Source of the DNA: UBA2033 sp035345875
GTDB taxonomy: Bacteria > Spirochaetota > Leptospiria > Leptospirales > Leptospiraceae
Reading direction: 5' to 3'
DNA: 64,000 bases
Assembly: GCA_035345875.1 (NCBI GenBank)
Contig: DAORDH010000005.1
Location: 1-64,000, forward strand
The first letter of the stretch is position 1, and the number at the start of each line of letters is the position of its first letter. The notes beneath the pieces are model-generated. The model saw only the letters and a program-made list of their open reading frames with translations. It was not told the origin of the DNA and did not search any database. The position numbers and the translations under genes were made by a program. This document shows, one piece after another, positions 44,510 to 54,287 of the stretch.

Positions 44510-46087
44510 ATGAATCGTAAAAATTTTTTGTATTTAATGAGTGCTGCTATTTCATCCTCTCTTCTTTCTAGTTGTAAACTTTTTTCTGGTTTGCCTGATA
44601 ATGAATTTCAGGGTAAATTTACAGGCGATAATTTCTCCGTCTCTCATAAACATTTATGGAAAATAGATGAGAAAGAATTTGCTGAGCTAAAACCGCAGTC
44701 TGAATTTGATTTAATTGTAGTAGGTGGGGGATTATCGGGATTATCCTCAGCTTATCTTTCCGATGCTGAGAAAGTATTGGTATTAGATCATGCATCAGAA
44801 TTTGGTGGCAATGCCAAGTCCCAAGTTTGGGGCGATATACGTTATTCGATTGGATCTGCCTATATTACTGAATTGTCTCCATCCGATCCTATTTATAAAT
44901 TTTATATTTCACTAGGGTTAGATAAACACTGGAAGAAAATTGGAGAGGAGGATGAAATCTATTTTCATTCTAGCGGATCTTTTCGAAAGTTAAATGCCAT
45001 CAATGATTTTCAATTGAGAGAACTTCCTAAAGTAATGAAGAAATATACTGGAGATTTATTTCCGGAATTGCCTTATAGCGGAAATCCCAAATTAACTCAA
45101 TCGATTTTTCAATCCTTAGATGATAAATCTCTCATCGATATTCTGAGAAATGAGTTCAGGGCAAATCTATCCTCCGATTTACTGAGTTATTTACAAACAT
45201 ATGCAAGAGCTTCGTTTGGTTCGAGAGCAGAAGATATATCCGGTTATGCAATGCTCAATTTCTTAAGTCCAGAATTTGAAACTAGTATTTACTGTTATCC
45301 GGGGGGAAATAGTTTTATGGCTCGCACTTTAGTTTCAAAATTACAGGAAAGAAACTGTGTTTTAAAAAATTTAAACCCTGTTCTAAATATAAAGAATGTT
45401 TCGGATGGCGTAGAAGTTGTTTCTTATGATTTAAAAAATCAATCCTATTCAAAGTTTAAATCAAAAAAGGTAATCGTTGCTGCACAAAAATTTGTAGCAA
45501 AGCGAATTGTGAAAGATATATCAATTGACCAAAAAAATGCAATGGATGCACTTAAATACAAAACCTATTTCGTTGCGAACATATTATTATCTAAAAGACC
45601 TAAGGAAAATTGGTATGACTCTTATCTACTAACGTCAGCTGATAGCTGGGCGAGTGATATTGTTCTAGCTGACTTTCCGATTGATTTAGATAAGCGAAAA
45701 CAATATTCTGTGTTAACAGTTTACATGCCGTATACCTCGGATACAAAGAGATCCGAAGTTTTATCTAAATCCGCTAGTCCCGAATTAGAGAAAAAATACT
45801 TTGCTGAAATGAAATCCATGGTTCTTTCTGAAGTGAGACTCTTAAAGGATAAATATGGATTTGATGAAAAAGATATACATGATATTAATTTCACTCGTTG
45901 GGGGCATGCACTTGTGTTTTCAGGAAAGGGAATGTTTTCTAGAAATGTTTTCGAAAAGGCGTCTAGCTCCATTGGCAACATTTATTTTGCAAATCAAGAT
46001 CGAATTGGAACTCCTTCTGTAGAATCAGCCTTTACAGCATCGTTTCTCGCATTGAGGGAAGCGGGGCTTTTACGATCCGGCTATTAA
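44510..46087 (+). CDS. FAD-dependent amine-oxidase-like lipoprotein
   Basis: A 525-residue flavoprotein. The N-terminus NRKNFLYLMSAAISSSLLSSC ends in a lipobox-like Cys at residue 22, so it is probably exported and lipid-anchored; the twin-arginine pattern is imperfect. The Rossmann motif DLIVVGGGLSGLSSAYL lies near residue 67 and the FGGNAKS pattern follows. The C-terminus has YFANQDRIGTPSVESAFTAS, the FAD-contacting end of the amine oxidase/phytoene desaturase group. The substrate is unknown. It is followed after 5 bases by the cyclo-ligase gene. Confidence 0.78.
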   Translation: MNRKNFLYLMSAAISSSLLSSCKLFSGLPDNEFQGKFTGDNFSVSHKHLWKIDEKEFAELKPQSEFDLIVVGGGLSGLSSAYLSDAEKVLVLDHASEFGGNAKSQVWGDIRYSIGSAYITELSPSDPIYKFYISLGLDKHWKKIGEEDEIYFHSSGSFRKLNAINDFQLRELPKVMKKYTGDLFPELPYSGNPKLTQSIFQSLDDKSLIDILRNEFRANLSSDLLSYLQTYARASFGSRAEDISGYAMLNFLSPEFETSIYCYPGGNSFMARTLVSKLQERNCVLKNLNPVLNIKNVSDGVEVVSYDLKNQSYSKFKSKKVIVAAQKFVAKRIVKDISIDQKNAMDALKYKTYFVANILLSKRPKENWYDSYLLTSADSWASDIVLADFPIDLDKRKQYSVLTVYMPYTSDTKRSEVLSKSASPELEKKYFAEMKSMVLSEVRLLKDKYGFDEKDIHDINFTRWGHALVFSGKGMFSRNVFEKASSSIGNIYFANQDRIGTPSVESAFTASFLALREAGLLRSGY

Positions 46088-46092
46088 ACTCT

Positions 46093-46632
46093 ATGACCAA
46101 AGCAGAAGCTAGAATTTATCAAAAAAATAGAATCTTAAAAATAGAGAATCGTCAACAAAAAGAGAATTTGATTTGTGAGCGGTTGACACAGCGCTTAATC
46201 GGTGCAAAGCGCGTTATTGGATATAGAGCAGATCAATTTGAGGTGAATATAGATTCGGTATGGAAAGATAAACGTTTAGACTCCATTGATTTTTATTTCC
46301 CAAGAGTTGTCTCTAAGGAAAAAAGAATTCTAGAATTCGTAAAACCAATTGGATGGGAAACAGGAGCCTATGGATTGGAGGAGCCAGTAGGTATGGATTT
46401 AATACTTCCTCAGGAGGCAGACTTAATTCTAGTTCCTTCGCTGGGGTTTCACCAAAATGGTTTTCGCTTAGGTAGAGGGGCAGGCTTCTACGATCGAGCT
46501 TTTAGAGAAGGTTCAACTAAAAAAATGATCGGAATTCTGTTTTCAGAACTTTTTTCGATTGATTTTCCTTATAGTGATTATGATATACGAGTGGGCGAGC
46601 TTGTAACAGAGTCTACTGTTTTATTTTTATAG
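46093..46632 (+). CDS. 5-formyltetrahydrofolate cyclo-ligase
   Basis: A 179-residue cytoplasmic enzyme that converts 5-formyl-THF to 5,10-methenyl-THF with ATP. The ATP-binding signature FRLGRGAGFYDRAF near residue 125 and the upstream ADLILVPSLGFHQNG are diagnostic; the N-terminus has the expected basic helix (KAEARIYQKNRIL). Length is normal. It begins five bases after the flavoprotein gene and 64 bases before cheW. Confidence 0.9.
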   Translation: MTKAEARIYQKNRILKIENRQQKENLICERLTQRLIGAKRVIGYRADQFEVNIDSVWKDKRLDSIDFYFPRVVSKEKRILEFVKPIGWETGAYGLEEPVGMDLILPQEADLILVPSLGFHQNGFRLGRGAGFYDRAFREGSTKKMIGILFSELFSIDFPYSDYDIRVGELVTESTVLFL

Positions 46633-46696
46633 AATAATTCGATAAAATTGACCGATAATCTAACAAGCCTAGGATTTAGAAGGAATTGCGGTTTCA

Positions 46697-47149
46697 ATGG
46701 AACAAACAGAAATAATCCAATCAGAAGAAGTTATACAATTTTTATCTTTTTCTGTTTCAAATGAAATTTTTGGAATAGAGCTAGTTCATGTGCATGAGAT
46801 TTTGCGTCCGGTCTTTATTACTCGTATTCCCAATGTGGAAGATCATATTCTAGGAGTCGTAAACTTACGTGGTGAGATCATACCAATCGTCGATCTGAAG
46901 AAGAAATTCGATCAAGGATTTGTAGAAATAAATAAAAGCACTCGTATTGTCGTTTTAGAAAATAATTCCAAAAGATTTGGTTTGGTCGTTGAAGAGGTCA
47001 AACAAGTAATCAAAATATTAAAGAGCACAGTCAGCGGAATTAACAATCACATGTCGTCTTCTTTTAATCATATGATAGATTATGTTGGTAGAAGTGGTGA
47101 CACAATTGTATTGATTGTGGAATTAAAAAAATTAATCAACTTTGAATAA
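46697..47149 (+). CDS. cheW: Chemotaxis coupling protein CheW
   Basis: A 150-residue CheW domain that couples CheA to receptors. Blocks seen: FLSFSVSNEIFGIELVHVHE, ITRIPNVEDHILGVVNLRGE and IIPIVDLKKKF. It precedes cheA by 14 bases. No receptor gene lies in the window, so receptors are encoded elsewhere. Confidence 0.93.
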   Translation: MEQTEIIQSEEVIQFLSFSVSNEIFGIELVHVHEILRPVFITRIPNVEDHILGVVNLRGEIIPIVDLKKKFDQGFVEINKSTRIVVLENNSKRFGLVVEEVKQVIKILKSTVSGINNHMSSSFNHMIDYVGRSGDTIVLIVELKKLINFE

Positions 47150-47163
47150 TCAGGAGTAATAAC

Positions 47164-50100
47164 TTGTCCGGCATTTTAGGTGAATACACAGAAATTTTTC
47201 TTGAAGAATCGGAAGACCAGATTGAAGAGTTAAATGCAAATCTCCTACGACTCGAAAACGATCACAACAATCCTGAAATCATCAATGATATTTTTCGGGC
47301 AGCACATTCATTAAAAAGTTCGGCTGCCTTTGTTGGTTTATACAACCTTTCTGATTTAGCTCACAAAATGGAAAACCTTCTCCAAAAAATTAGAGAAGGT
47401 AAATTTACAATCAATGTAAATTTAGTGAATCTATTATTTGAGTGTTTTGATTTAATTAAAGATGTAATTGATGCAGTTGCTCGCGGCGAAAAGAAAGACA
47501 ATTCTTACTCCGAAATGATTGCAAAACTTGAGAATTATGAAAAATCCCAAGAAGGTCAGGGTGGTGGACAGGTTATATCCTCTGCTCCAAAGCAACCTAT
47601 ACAAGCAAAAGAGGAACCGACAGTCGCTATAGCTGAATCTGCACCTCAGTCAGAAGCATCTACTAGTTCGAGTAGTGCTGAGCCTATGATTCCACTTCCT
47701 TTAGAGGAAGATGAAATTAGAGAATTAGAAGAAGAATTAAAACTCAGAAATGCAAAAGCCTATGATGTGAGAGTTACTTTAAAAAAAGACACTCCTATGA
47801 AGGGTTTACGTTTTACTCTCATTCTTCAAAATTTAAAATTAAATGCAGTCATTTATAAATCTTCTCCTGATGTAGAGTCTCTTGAAAGAGGGATCGATCA
47901 GAATTTTATTGTTTTTATATTGATGACTCAAATGTCAAGTGATGATATCTACAAACTAATCATGGTAGACATGGTGGATAGCATCGACATATCGCTTCGA
48001 AATATTCAGGTAGCAGTATCTGCTCCAGATAAATCAGAAAAAATCGTGCAGGAAGCGAGAAAAGAAAGAACTGCCGTTCAAGATAAAGAAACTGGTGATA
48101 AAGGTGCTTTAACAAAAAGTATAAAAGTATCTTCTGAAAAGCTAGATCAACTCATGAATAATGTGGGTGAGTTGGTGATTACAAATTCAGGATTTCAAAA
48201 AATCTACGATGATTTAGTAAGAAATTTTGGGGATGATACAATTTTTTCTGAATTAAAAAGTAAAATAGATCAAATCAATCGCATTTCGAAAGATCTGCAA
48301 TCTGGTATCATGAATACTAGAATGGTTCCTATCGGTTCTGTTTTTAATCGTTTTTCTAGATTGGTTCGTGATTTATCAGTTGAGACTGGTAAGAAAGTCC
48401 ATCTCAATCTAATGGGCGAAAACACTGAGCTGGATAAGAAAGTTGTGGATATGATTGGAGAACCAATGCTTCACTTGATTCGAAATTCGATTGACCATGG
48501 AATTGAATCTCCTGCTGAAAGAGTGAAAGCTGGTAAGCCTGAATATGGAACTGTAGAGCTTAACGCATATCAAGGTGGAAATAATATCATGGTTGAGATC
48601 AAGGATGATGGACGTGGTCTCAATAAAAGTCGTATCCTGAAAAAAGCCATAGAAAATAATTTAGTATCAGCAGCCGACGCTCAAAATTTAGCTGATAACG
48701 AAGTTTACCAATTTATATTTGCAGCTGGATTTTCAACCGCATCTGAAGTAACTGATATCTCTGGGCGCGGAGTTGGAATGAATGTGGTAAATAAACTCAT
48801 TCAGGATTTTAAGGGAAAAATTTTAATTAACACAACTGAGGGTTTTGGAACATCTTTTACTCTCTGTTTCCCGCAAGCTCTTGCTATTATTCCTTCAATA
48901 CTTGTATCCATGGAAGAAGAAATCTATGCATTTCCATTGTCTGAAGTTTTTGAAACGATTCGTATTAAGAAAGATCAAATCAATACTTTAGAAGGACATG
49001 AGATTATAAATCTCAGAGGCGAAGTATTGCCGATTTATCGTTTGAATAAAATCATTGGTCTTGCTGATAAATTAGATTTAGAAGAAGCTCCTGTTGTAAT
49101 TGTAAATTACAATTCCAGAAAATTAGGTTTTATTGTAGATGAGTTAATTGGTAAACATGAAACAGTTATCAAAACATTAGAAAAGAATTATAAAAATATC
49201 AAAGGACTAACAGGTGCCTCAATCATGGGAGATGGAACCATTATTTTGGTCCTAGATATTGGTGGATTAATTGATATAACAACTTCTACAAGCTTATCCA
49301 CTTCTCATTTAGTCGGTAAAGAAATGATGCGTTTGAATACAAGTAGATCAATAGATGTGAATACGTCTAACGTTGTATTTAAAACTCAGAACTCAACCAA
49401 TTTATTTAATAATAGTCTTTTAGGATTACAGTTGGTTGATAAATCTAAAAAGAAGAAAGATAAAACCGAACGTAAAAGAGTAGTATCAGAACAAGAGACT
49501 GTTATTCGAACGGCTGAACTAAATGCTGAGCCTATTCCTGTTGAACCACAAAAGACTGAGCCTGTTGCAGAAGCACCGAAAGAAGAATTGAAAAAAGAAA
49601 ATCAATACCTAGTTGTCGAATCAGAACCAGAGAGTAAACCAATGGAACAAAAGCCAGTATCGAATAGTGTAAACATTGAGAATTTAGGCGACACATCTGA
49701 GTCAGATCATGAAAAGGCCAGAGAGTTATTGAAGGGATTTTCTGATCAAACAAAGAAACGGGTAGAATCATTGATTCACGATAGACCTATCAATGAAATG
49801 CTCAGTAAAGAAGAAATTCGTAAATTAGAATCAGTTGTAAATACAGGTATGATGAATGCCGGTTTAGTTTTATCTCAGTTGGTAGGATCGAACGTTGAGT
49901 TGTTTATGCCAGAAATAATGCTTACCGATAAGGATGAACTCGTAAACGAAATTCGTGATGCAAATGAACATTTCTTTGGAATGAAAGTAAGAATGAATGG
50001 AGATTTGAACGGTAACTTACTCATGATATTTTCAGAACAAAGAGGAAAGGAATTAGCGGGAAAACTTCTGAAAGAAAATGAAGAATCCGATTTAGCTAAA

Positions 50101-50385
50101 AAAATGTCAGATGATTCTCTCTCTGTATTAATGGAAATATCAAATATTGTATGTTCTAGTGTAATGAATTCTCTTTCCAATAAAGCAAAAGCACAGATTA
50201 TGCCTTCTGTTCCAGAGTTGGTTACTGGTAATTTCAAAGAAGTATTAGATATTGTGAAGCCAGAGAAGACTAAGTTCTTAAGTATGAATACTGAGTTTAT
50301 TTATGAGGGTGATAATCTGATTGGAAACTTATTGTTTCTCCCAGATTTCGATGAGTTAGTAAAATTAATTTCTAGATTGTCATAG
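47164..50385 (+). CDS. cheA: Chemotaxis kinase CheA fused to a CheC-like phosphatase
   Basis: 1073 residues from a TTG start after AGGAG. The HPt domain holds the phospho-His in AAHSLKSS (His 48). A P2-like region lies at about 195-300, the dimerisation helices start at KSIKVSSEKLDQLMNNVGEL, the ATPase has HLIRNSIDHGIE and GRGVGMNVV, and a CheW-like domain spans about 575-715. After a charged linker a CheC/FliY-type domain occupies about 850-1073. Its second motif (S-x3-E-x2-N in SVLMEISN, then Pro 23 residues on) keeps the catalytic Glu and Asn; the first (LESVVNTG) has Ser for Glu. The fusion may both phosphorylate and dephosphorylate CheY. Confidence 0.9.
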   Translation: MSGILGEYTEIFLEESEDQIEELNANLLRLENDHNNPEIINDIFRAAHSLKSSAAFVGLYNLSDLAHKMENLLQKIREGKFTINVNLVNLLFECFDLIKDVIDAVARGEKKDNSYSEMIAKLENYEKSQEGQGGGQVISSAPKQPIQAKEEPTVAIAESAPQSEASTSSSSAEPMIPLPLEEDEIRELEEELKLRNAKAYDVRVTLKKDTPMKGLRFTLILQNLKLNAVIYKSSPDVESLERGIDQNFIVFILMTQMSSDDIYKLIMVDMVDSIDISLRNIQVAVSAPDKSEKIVQEARKERTAVQDKETGDKGALTKSIKVSSEKLDQLMNNVGELVITNSGFQKIYDDLVRNFGDDTIFSELKSKIDQINRISKDLQSGIMNTRMVPIGSVFNRFSRLVRDLSVETGKKVHLNLMGENTELDKKVVDMIGEPMLHLIRNSIDHGIESPAERVKAGKPEYGTVELNAYQGGNNIMVEIKDDGRGLNKSRILKKAIENNLVSAADAQNLADNEVYQFIFAAGFSTASEVTDISGRGVGMNVVNKLIQDFKGKILINTTEGFGTSFTLCFPQALAIIPSILVSMEEEIYAFPLSEVFETIRIKKDQINTLEGHEIINLRGEVLPIYRLNKIIGLADKLDLEEAPVVIVNYNSRKLGFIVDELIGKHETVIKTLEKNYKNIKGLTGASIMGDGTIILVLDIGGLIDITTSTSLSTSHLVGKEMMRLNTSRSIDVNTSNVVFKTQNSTNLFNNSLLGLQLVDKSKKKKDKTERKRVVSEQETVIRTAELNAEPIPVEPQKTEPVAEAPKEELKKENQYLVVESEPESKPMEQKPVSNSVNIENLGDTSESDHEKARELLKGFSDQTKKRVESLIHDRPINEMLSKEEIRKLESVVNTGMMNAGLVLSQLVGSNVELFMPEIMLTDKDELVNEIRDANEHFFGMKVRMNGDLNGNLLMIFSEQRGKELAGKLLKENEESDLAKKMSDDSLSVLMEISNIVCSSVMNSLSNKAKAQIMPSVPELVTGNFKEVLDIVKPEKTKFLSMNTEFIYEGDNLIGNLLFLPDFDELVKLISRLS

Positions 50386-50409
50386 TTTGGTTTTAAAAAG
50401 GAAGTAAAG

Positions 50410-51477
50410 TTGACCAGTTTAGAATTTAGCAGAAAGATTAGGGCAATTGTGATTGATGATTCTGCTCTGGTTAGAAATATATTGACTGATTTACTTCAAT
50501 CAGATGGAATGATTGAGGTAATTGCAACTGGTAAAACAGGTCTTGAGTGTGTTCAATTAGCAGAGAAGTTTCAGCCCGATGTGATTACACTTGATATAGA
50601 AATGCCTGTTATGGATGGTTTAACTGCTCTTGAGAATTTAAGTAAAAAAAATATTAGAGTTGCAGTTATAATGCTTTCAGTTTTAACTCAACATGGAGCG
50701 AAAGCAACCTTTCAAGCATTGGAGTTAGGAGCAATTGATTTTGTCCCTAAACCATCTAGTGCAATGAAAATGGACTTACAAGAAATTGGATCGATTCTTA
50801 AGTCTAAAATACTTGGTTATTTTGATCATGAAATCAAGCGAAAAGCACCAAGGGTAAAAGTAAAAGTAGGAAACTTTCCCGAAAAAAAGAATGTGCCAAT
50901 TCGTGCAGTTGGGATCGGAACTTCTACTGGCGGACCAAATGCTTTACATAGTTTGTTTAAGCAAATACCGGCAGATTTTCAAGTTCCAATCTTTGTTGTG
51001 CAGCATATGCCAGCGGGTTTTACTAAGGCATTTGCCGAAAGGTTGGATGAGTTTAGTAAGATCAAAGTGAAAGAAGCGGAAAATGGTGAAAATGTTGTCT
51101 CTGGCACTGCTTATATAGCACCTGGAAACTACCACATGAAGGTTCAAAGGAAGGACCAAAATACTTCGATTGAGCTAGAGCAAAGCCCGGCAGTAAATGG
51201 GCATAGACCCTCTGTTGATGTAACATTTGACAGTTTAAGGGCTTGCTATGGTAATGGTTTAGTTGGGGTTATCATGACCGGTATGGGCAAGGACGGTGCG
51301 GACTCAATTAAAAGAGTCAAAGAAGTAGGGGGATTTACATTGGCACAAGATGAAAAGACGTCAGTAATCTATGGGATGAACAGACAGGCAATTGAGGGTG
51401 GTGGAATTGATCAAGTTCTTCCATTAACAGAAATTGTTCCTAATATTATACGTATTATTAAAGAAAGAGGAAATTAA
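50410..51477 (+). CDS. cheB: Chemotaxis methylesterase CheB
   Basis: A 355-residue enzyme with a TTG start seven bases after AAGGAAG. The receiver domain has Asp 62 in LDIEMPVMDG; the C-terminal methylesterase has the nucleophile Ser 172 in GTSTGG, the His in VQHMPAGFT and Asp in GMGKDGADS. It removes methyl groups from receptors, and also deamidates them, when phosphorylated by CheA. No cheR is adjacent. It ends one base before the cheY start. Confidence 0.95.
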   Translation: MTSLEFSRKIRAIVIDDSALVRNILTDLLQSDGMIEVIATGKTGLECVQLAEKFQPDVITLDIEMPVMDGLTALENLSKKNIRVAVIMLSVLTQHGAKATFQALELGAIDFVPKPSSAMKMDLQEIGSILKSKILGYFDHEIKRKAPRVKVKVGNFPEKKNVPIRAVGIGTSTGGPNALHSLFKQIPADFQVPIFVVQHMPAGFTKAFAERLDEFSKIKVKEAENGENVVSGTAYIAPGNYHMKVQRKDQNTSIELEQSPAVNGHRPSVDVTFDSLRACYGNGLVGVIMTGMGKDGADSIKRVKEVGGFTLAQDEKTSVIYGMNRQAIEGGGIDQVLPLTEIVPNIIRIIKERGN

Positions 51478-51478
51478 A

Positions 51479-51841
51479 ATGGCCAAGATTTTGGTTGTGG
51501 ATGACGCTAAATTTATGCGAACCTTAGTAAAGGATGCTTTGACTGCAGTCGGTCATACCATTGTTGGAGAAGCGGAAAATGGGAATATTGCAGTTGAGCA
51601 GTATAAGCTGTTACGTCCTGATTTAGTTACTATGGATATTACAATGAGGGAAAAAGATGGAATCGTTGCAACAGGTGAGATTATTAAAATGGATCCTAAA
51701 GCAAAGGTTATCATGGTAACTGCTTTAGGGCAAGAAGACCTACTTGCAAAAGCGATCAAAATGGGAGTTAAGGATTTTGTTGTAAAACCATTCCCTCCTG
51801 AAAGGCTTCAACAAGCAGCAGCAAAAGCACTAGGACTGTAA
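51479..51841 (+). CDS. cheY: Chemotaxis response regulator CheY
   Basis: A 120-residue single receiver domain. The phospho-acceptor is Asp 53 in LVTMDITMREKDG, the acidic pair is in VVDDAKFM, Thr in MVTALGQ and Lys in VVKPF. The ATG at 51479 follows AGAGGA; an earlier start inside cheB (51434) is unlikely. CheY-P binds the flagellar switch. Confidence 0.95.
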   Translation: MAKILVVDDAKFMRTLVKDALTAVGHTIVGEAENGNIAVEQYKLLRPDLVTMDITMREKDGIVATGEIIKMDPKAKVIMVTALGQEDLLAKAIKMGVKDFVVKPFPPERLQQAAAKALGL

Positions 51842-51852
51842 TTATTGACTCA

Positions 51853-52626
51853 ATGGAAGCTTCCGATGTACAAGAAGAAAATGAATCTCTTCCATTTACG
51901 ATCCGTTGGAATAATCCTGATGGGGGTTATTCCGAAGGTCCTCTCTCGCTCCTTTGGAGCTTGATAGAAAGTTATAAAGTTGATATCTTTGATGTATCCC
52001 TATCAAAGATAACAGAAGATTTTATCAAGTTCATTCAGTTATCTAAAAATATATCTATAGAACTAAGCACTGACTTTATCAAAATGGCTGCCAATTTGGT
52101 TTATTTGAAATCAAAGTCTTTACTTCCCAATCCAGGTTTTGAAGAAATTGAATCAGATGCGAAGTTGCCAAAGGAACTCGTAGAAAAACTTTTAGAACAC
52201 AAAAAATTTCAATTGGCTGGTAAAAGGTTAGGCGAAATAGATGAAATTACTTCTGGAGTATTCAGAAGAGAGTCAAACCAGATTCTAATTGATTTCCCAA
52301 CCGATGAGAATTGGCTAGATTTAGATTTAATTGACCTAATATCTGCATTTAATTCAATATTACAAAATAAAGCTGTCAATGAAGAAGTTCCCAATTTACT
52401 CATAGCAAATCAAGATTATTCCATTGATAAAAAAATTCAAAGAATAGAAGAACTATTACAGGAAAAAAATGAAATTAATTTTTTTGATATATTCGATACG
52501 AGTGAGCCTGATACATATGATGTAGTTTTTTCTTTTCTAGCGTTATTGGAAATAGTTAAGTTGAAAAAAGTGGCAATTAAACAGCATAAAATGTTTGGTA
52601 ATATCAAAATTTTTTTGGTAAGTTGA
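51853..52626 (+). CDS. scpA: Segregation and condensation protein A
   Basis: A 257-residue kleisin that bridges the SMC dimer. Typical features: GGYSEGPLSLLWSLIESYKV and DIFDVSLSKITEDFI at the N-terminus, MAANLVYLKSKSLLPNP in the middle and a C-terminal winged helix with VVFSFLALLEIVKLKKVAI. It starts 11 bases after cheY and ends one base before scpB. A 257-residue length is normal. Confidence 0.93.
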   Translation: MEASDVQEENESLPFTIRWNNPDGGYSEGPLSLLWSLIESYKVDIFDVSLSKITEDFIKFIQLSKNISIELSTDFIKMAANLVYLKSKSLLPNPGFEEIESDAKLPKELVEKLLEHKKFQLAGKRLGEIDEITSGVFRRESNQILIDFPTDENWLDLDLIDLISAFNSILQNKAVNEEVPNLLIANQDYSIDKKIQRIEELLQEKNEINFFDIFDTSEPDTYDVVFSFLALLEIVKLKKVAIKQHKMFGNIKIFLVS

Positions 52627-52627
52627 T

Positions 52628-53215
52628 TTGGATAATACTCAAAATACAAGAGAATACAATAAAGGTTTAGTAGAAGCATTGATATTTCTATCTGGGGAAC
52701 CTGTCAAATTAGGGACTCTGGCAGATTCTATTAAGCTAGAGAAAAGCTATGTCAGGGATCTTGTAGAAGAATTGATTTTAGATTATTCCGAACGAAATGG
52801 TGGTTTTTTGCTAAAAGAAATTGCAGGCGGGTATCAGTTTTTAACAAACGAAGCCTATTATAAAGTTCTAGGTGGAATCTTTAAAGAAAGAAAAAGAGAG
52901 ACCCTTTCTAGAGGAACGTTAGATACTCTTGCTATTATTTCTTACAAACAACCTATTACACTCCCTGAAATTGATGAGATACGCGGCGTATCTTCAAGAA
53001 ATATGGTTTCTACTTTAATTGCAAAAAAGTTAGTAAAGGCGGTTGGTCAAAAAGAAGTTCCAGGCAGACCTACACTTTATGGAACCACTAATGAATTTTT
53101 AATACATTTCGGATTAAATAAACTTTCTGACTTACCTATGCCTGTTGAAGTGAAAGAATTAAAATTTGAAGATTTAGATGATTTAAAGCCAGAAAAGGAA
53201 GCAACAGATGAGTGA
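52628..53215 (+). CDS. scpB: Segregation and condensation protein B
   Basis: A 195-residue SMC-complex subunit with two winged-helix domains; TTG start. Conserved blocks are GLVEALIFLSGEPV, GFLLKEIAGGYQFLTNEAYY, LDTLAIISYKQPITLPEIDE and VPGRPTLYGTTNEFLIHFGL. It overlaps the pheA start by 8 bases. Confidence 0.95.
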   Translation: MDNTQNTREYNKGLVEALIFLSGEPVKLGTLADSIKLEKSYVRDLVEELILDYSERNGGFLLKEIAGGYQFLTNEAYYKVLGGIFKERKRETLSRGTLDTLAIISYKQPITLPEIDEIRGVSSRNMVSTLIAKKLVKAVGQKEVPGRPTLYGTTNEFLIHFGLNKLSDLPMPVEVKELKFEDLDDLKPEKEATDE

Positions 53216-54287
53216 AGATTTATCTCAGTTACGTCAGAGGATTGATGAACTTGATATCGAAATTGTAAATAAAATTCAAGAGAGAGCTTCTGTAGTAAGT
53301 AAAATCGGAGAAATCAAAAGAAGTAAGGGAGAGGAAGTTTTTCGTCCTGATAGAGAAAAGGATGTTTATAAAAGAGTTACTAGAAACAACCAAGGACCTC
53401 TTCCAGATCAAACCCTAATCTCCATATATAGAGAAATCATGTCAGGTTCTATTGCAATCGAAAAAGCATTGGAAGTTGGATATCTAGGACCAGAGGGCTC
53501 TTTCTCGAATCAAGCGACACGCGAAAGATTTGGAGCATCTATTAAATCTAACTCCTTTGCATCTATTCCTGATGTATTTAGAGCCGTTGAGACTGGAAAA
53601 TGTGATTACGGTGTTGTTCCAATAGAAAATTCTACTGAAGGTTTGGTAAATTCCACTCTAGACATGTTCCTAAATTCAGATTTACTCATATACTCAGAAA
53701 TATACATGAGGATTTCTTTGCATCTCTTGGGATTTGAGACCGATTTATCAAAAATAAAAACGTTATACGGTATTAGAATAGCAAATTTACAATGCAAGCA
53801 TTGGATTAGCGCAAATCTTCCAAATGTAGAAATCATTGAAACATCTTCGACCGCGAAAGCAGCGATGATGGTGGCTGAAAAAAAAGAGGGAGCGGCAATT
53901 GCTTCTAAAATTTCAGCAGACATATATGGTTTAAATGTGATTCGGGAGTCAATAGAAGATCTATCTAATAACACGACTCGTTTTTTGATCATTGGCAAGT
54001 CACAATGTTTACCAACTGGAAATGATAAAACATCTATTGTATTTTCTGTCGCTGATAAACCAGGTGCTCTCTATTTAGCACTTAAGCCCTTCTTTGAAAA
54101 TAATATCAATTTAACGAAAGTAGAGTCAAGACCTACTAGAAGAAATTCCTGGGAGTATAATTTCTTTATCGATTTTCATGGACATGAAAAAGATGAAGTG
54201 ATTAGTAAAGTCTTATCTGAGTTAAGAGATAAAGCAACCTTCGTTCGAATCCTTGGCTCTTATCCTGCAACAGAGCCTTTAGTTTGA
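53208..54287 (+). CDS. pheA: Bifunctional chorismate mutase/prephenate dehydratase
   Basis: A 359-residue P-protein for phenylalanine synthesis. The chorismate mutase AroQ domain (residues 1-85) has LRQRIDELDIEIVNKIQERA; the dehydratase domain (about 93-270) starts VGYLGPEGSFSNQA and includes GVVPIENSTEG and the TRF motif in NNTTRFLIIG; the ACT domain (about 275-355) has KPGALY and the ESRP motif that binds phenylalanine for feedback control. It overlaps scpB by 8 bases and tyrA by 4. Confidence 0.96.
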   Translation: MSEDLSQLRQRIDELDIEIVNKIQERASVVSKIGEIKRSKGEEVFRPDREKDVYKRVTRNNQGPLPDQTLISIYREIMSGSIAIEKALEVGYLGPEGSFSNQATRERFGASIKSNSFASIPDVFRAVETGKCDYGVVPIENSTEGLVNSTLDMFLNSDLLIYSEIYMRISLHLLGFETDLSKIKTLYGIRIANLQCKHWISANLPNVEIIETSSTAKAAMMVAEKKEGAAIASKISADIYGLNVIRESIEDLSNNTTRFLIIGKSQCLPTGNDKTSIVFSVADKPGALYLALKPFFENNINLTKVESRPTRRNSWEYNFFIDFHGHEKDEVISKVLSELRDKATFVRILGSYPATEPLV

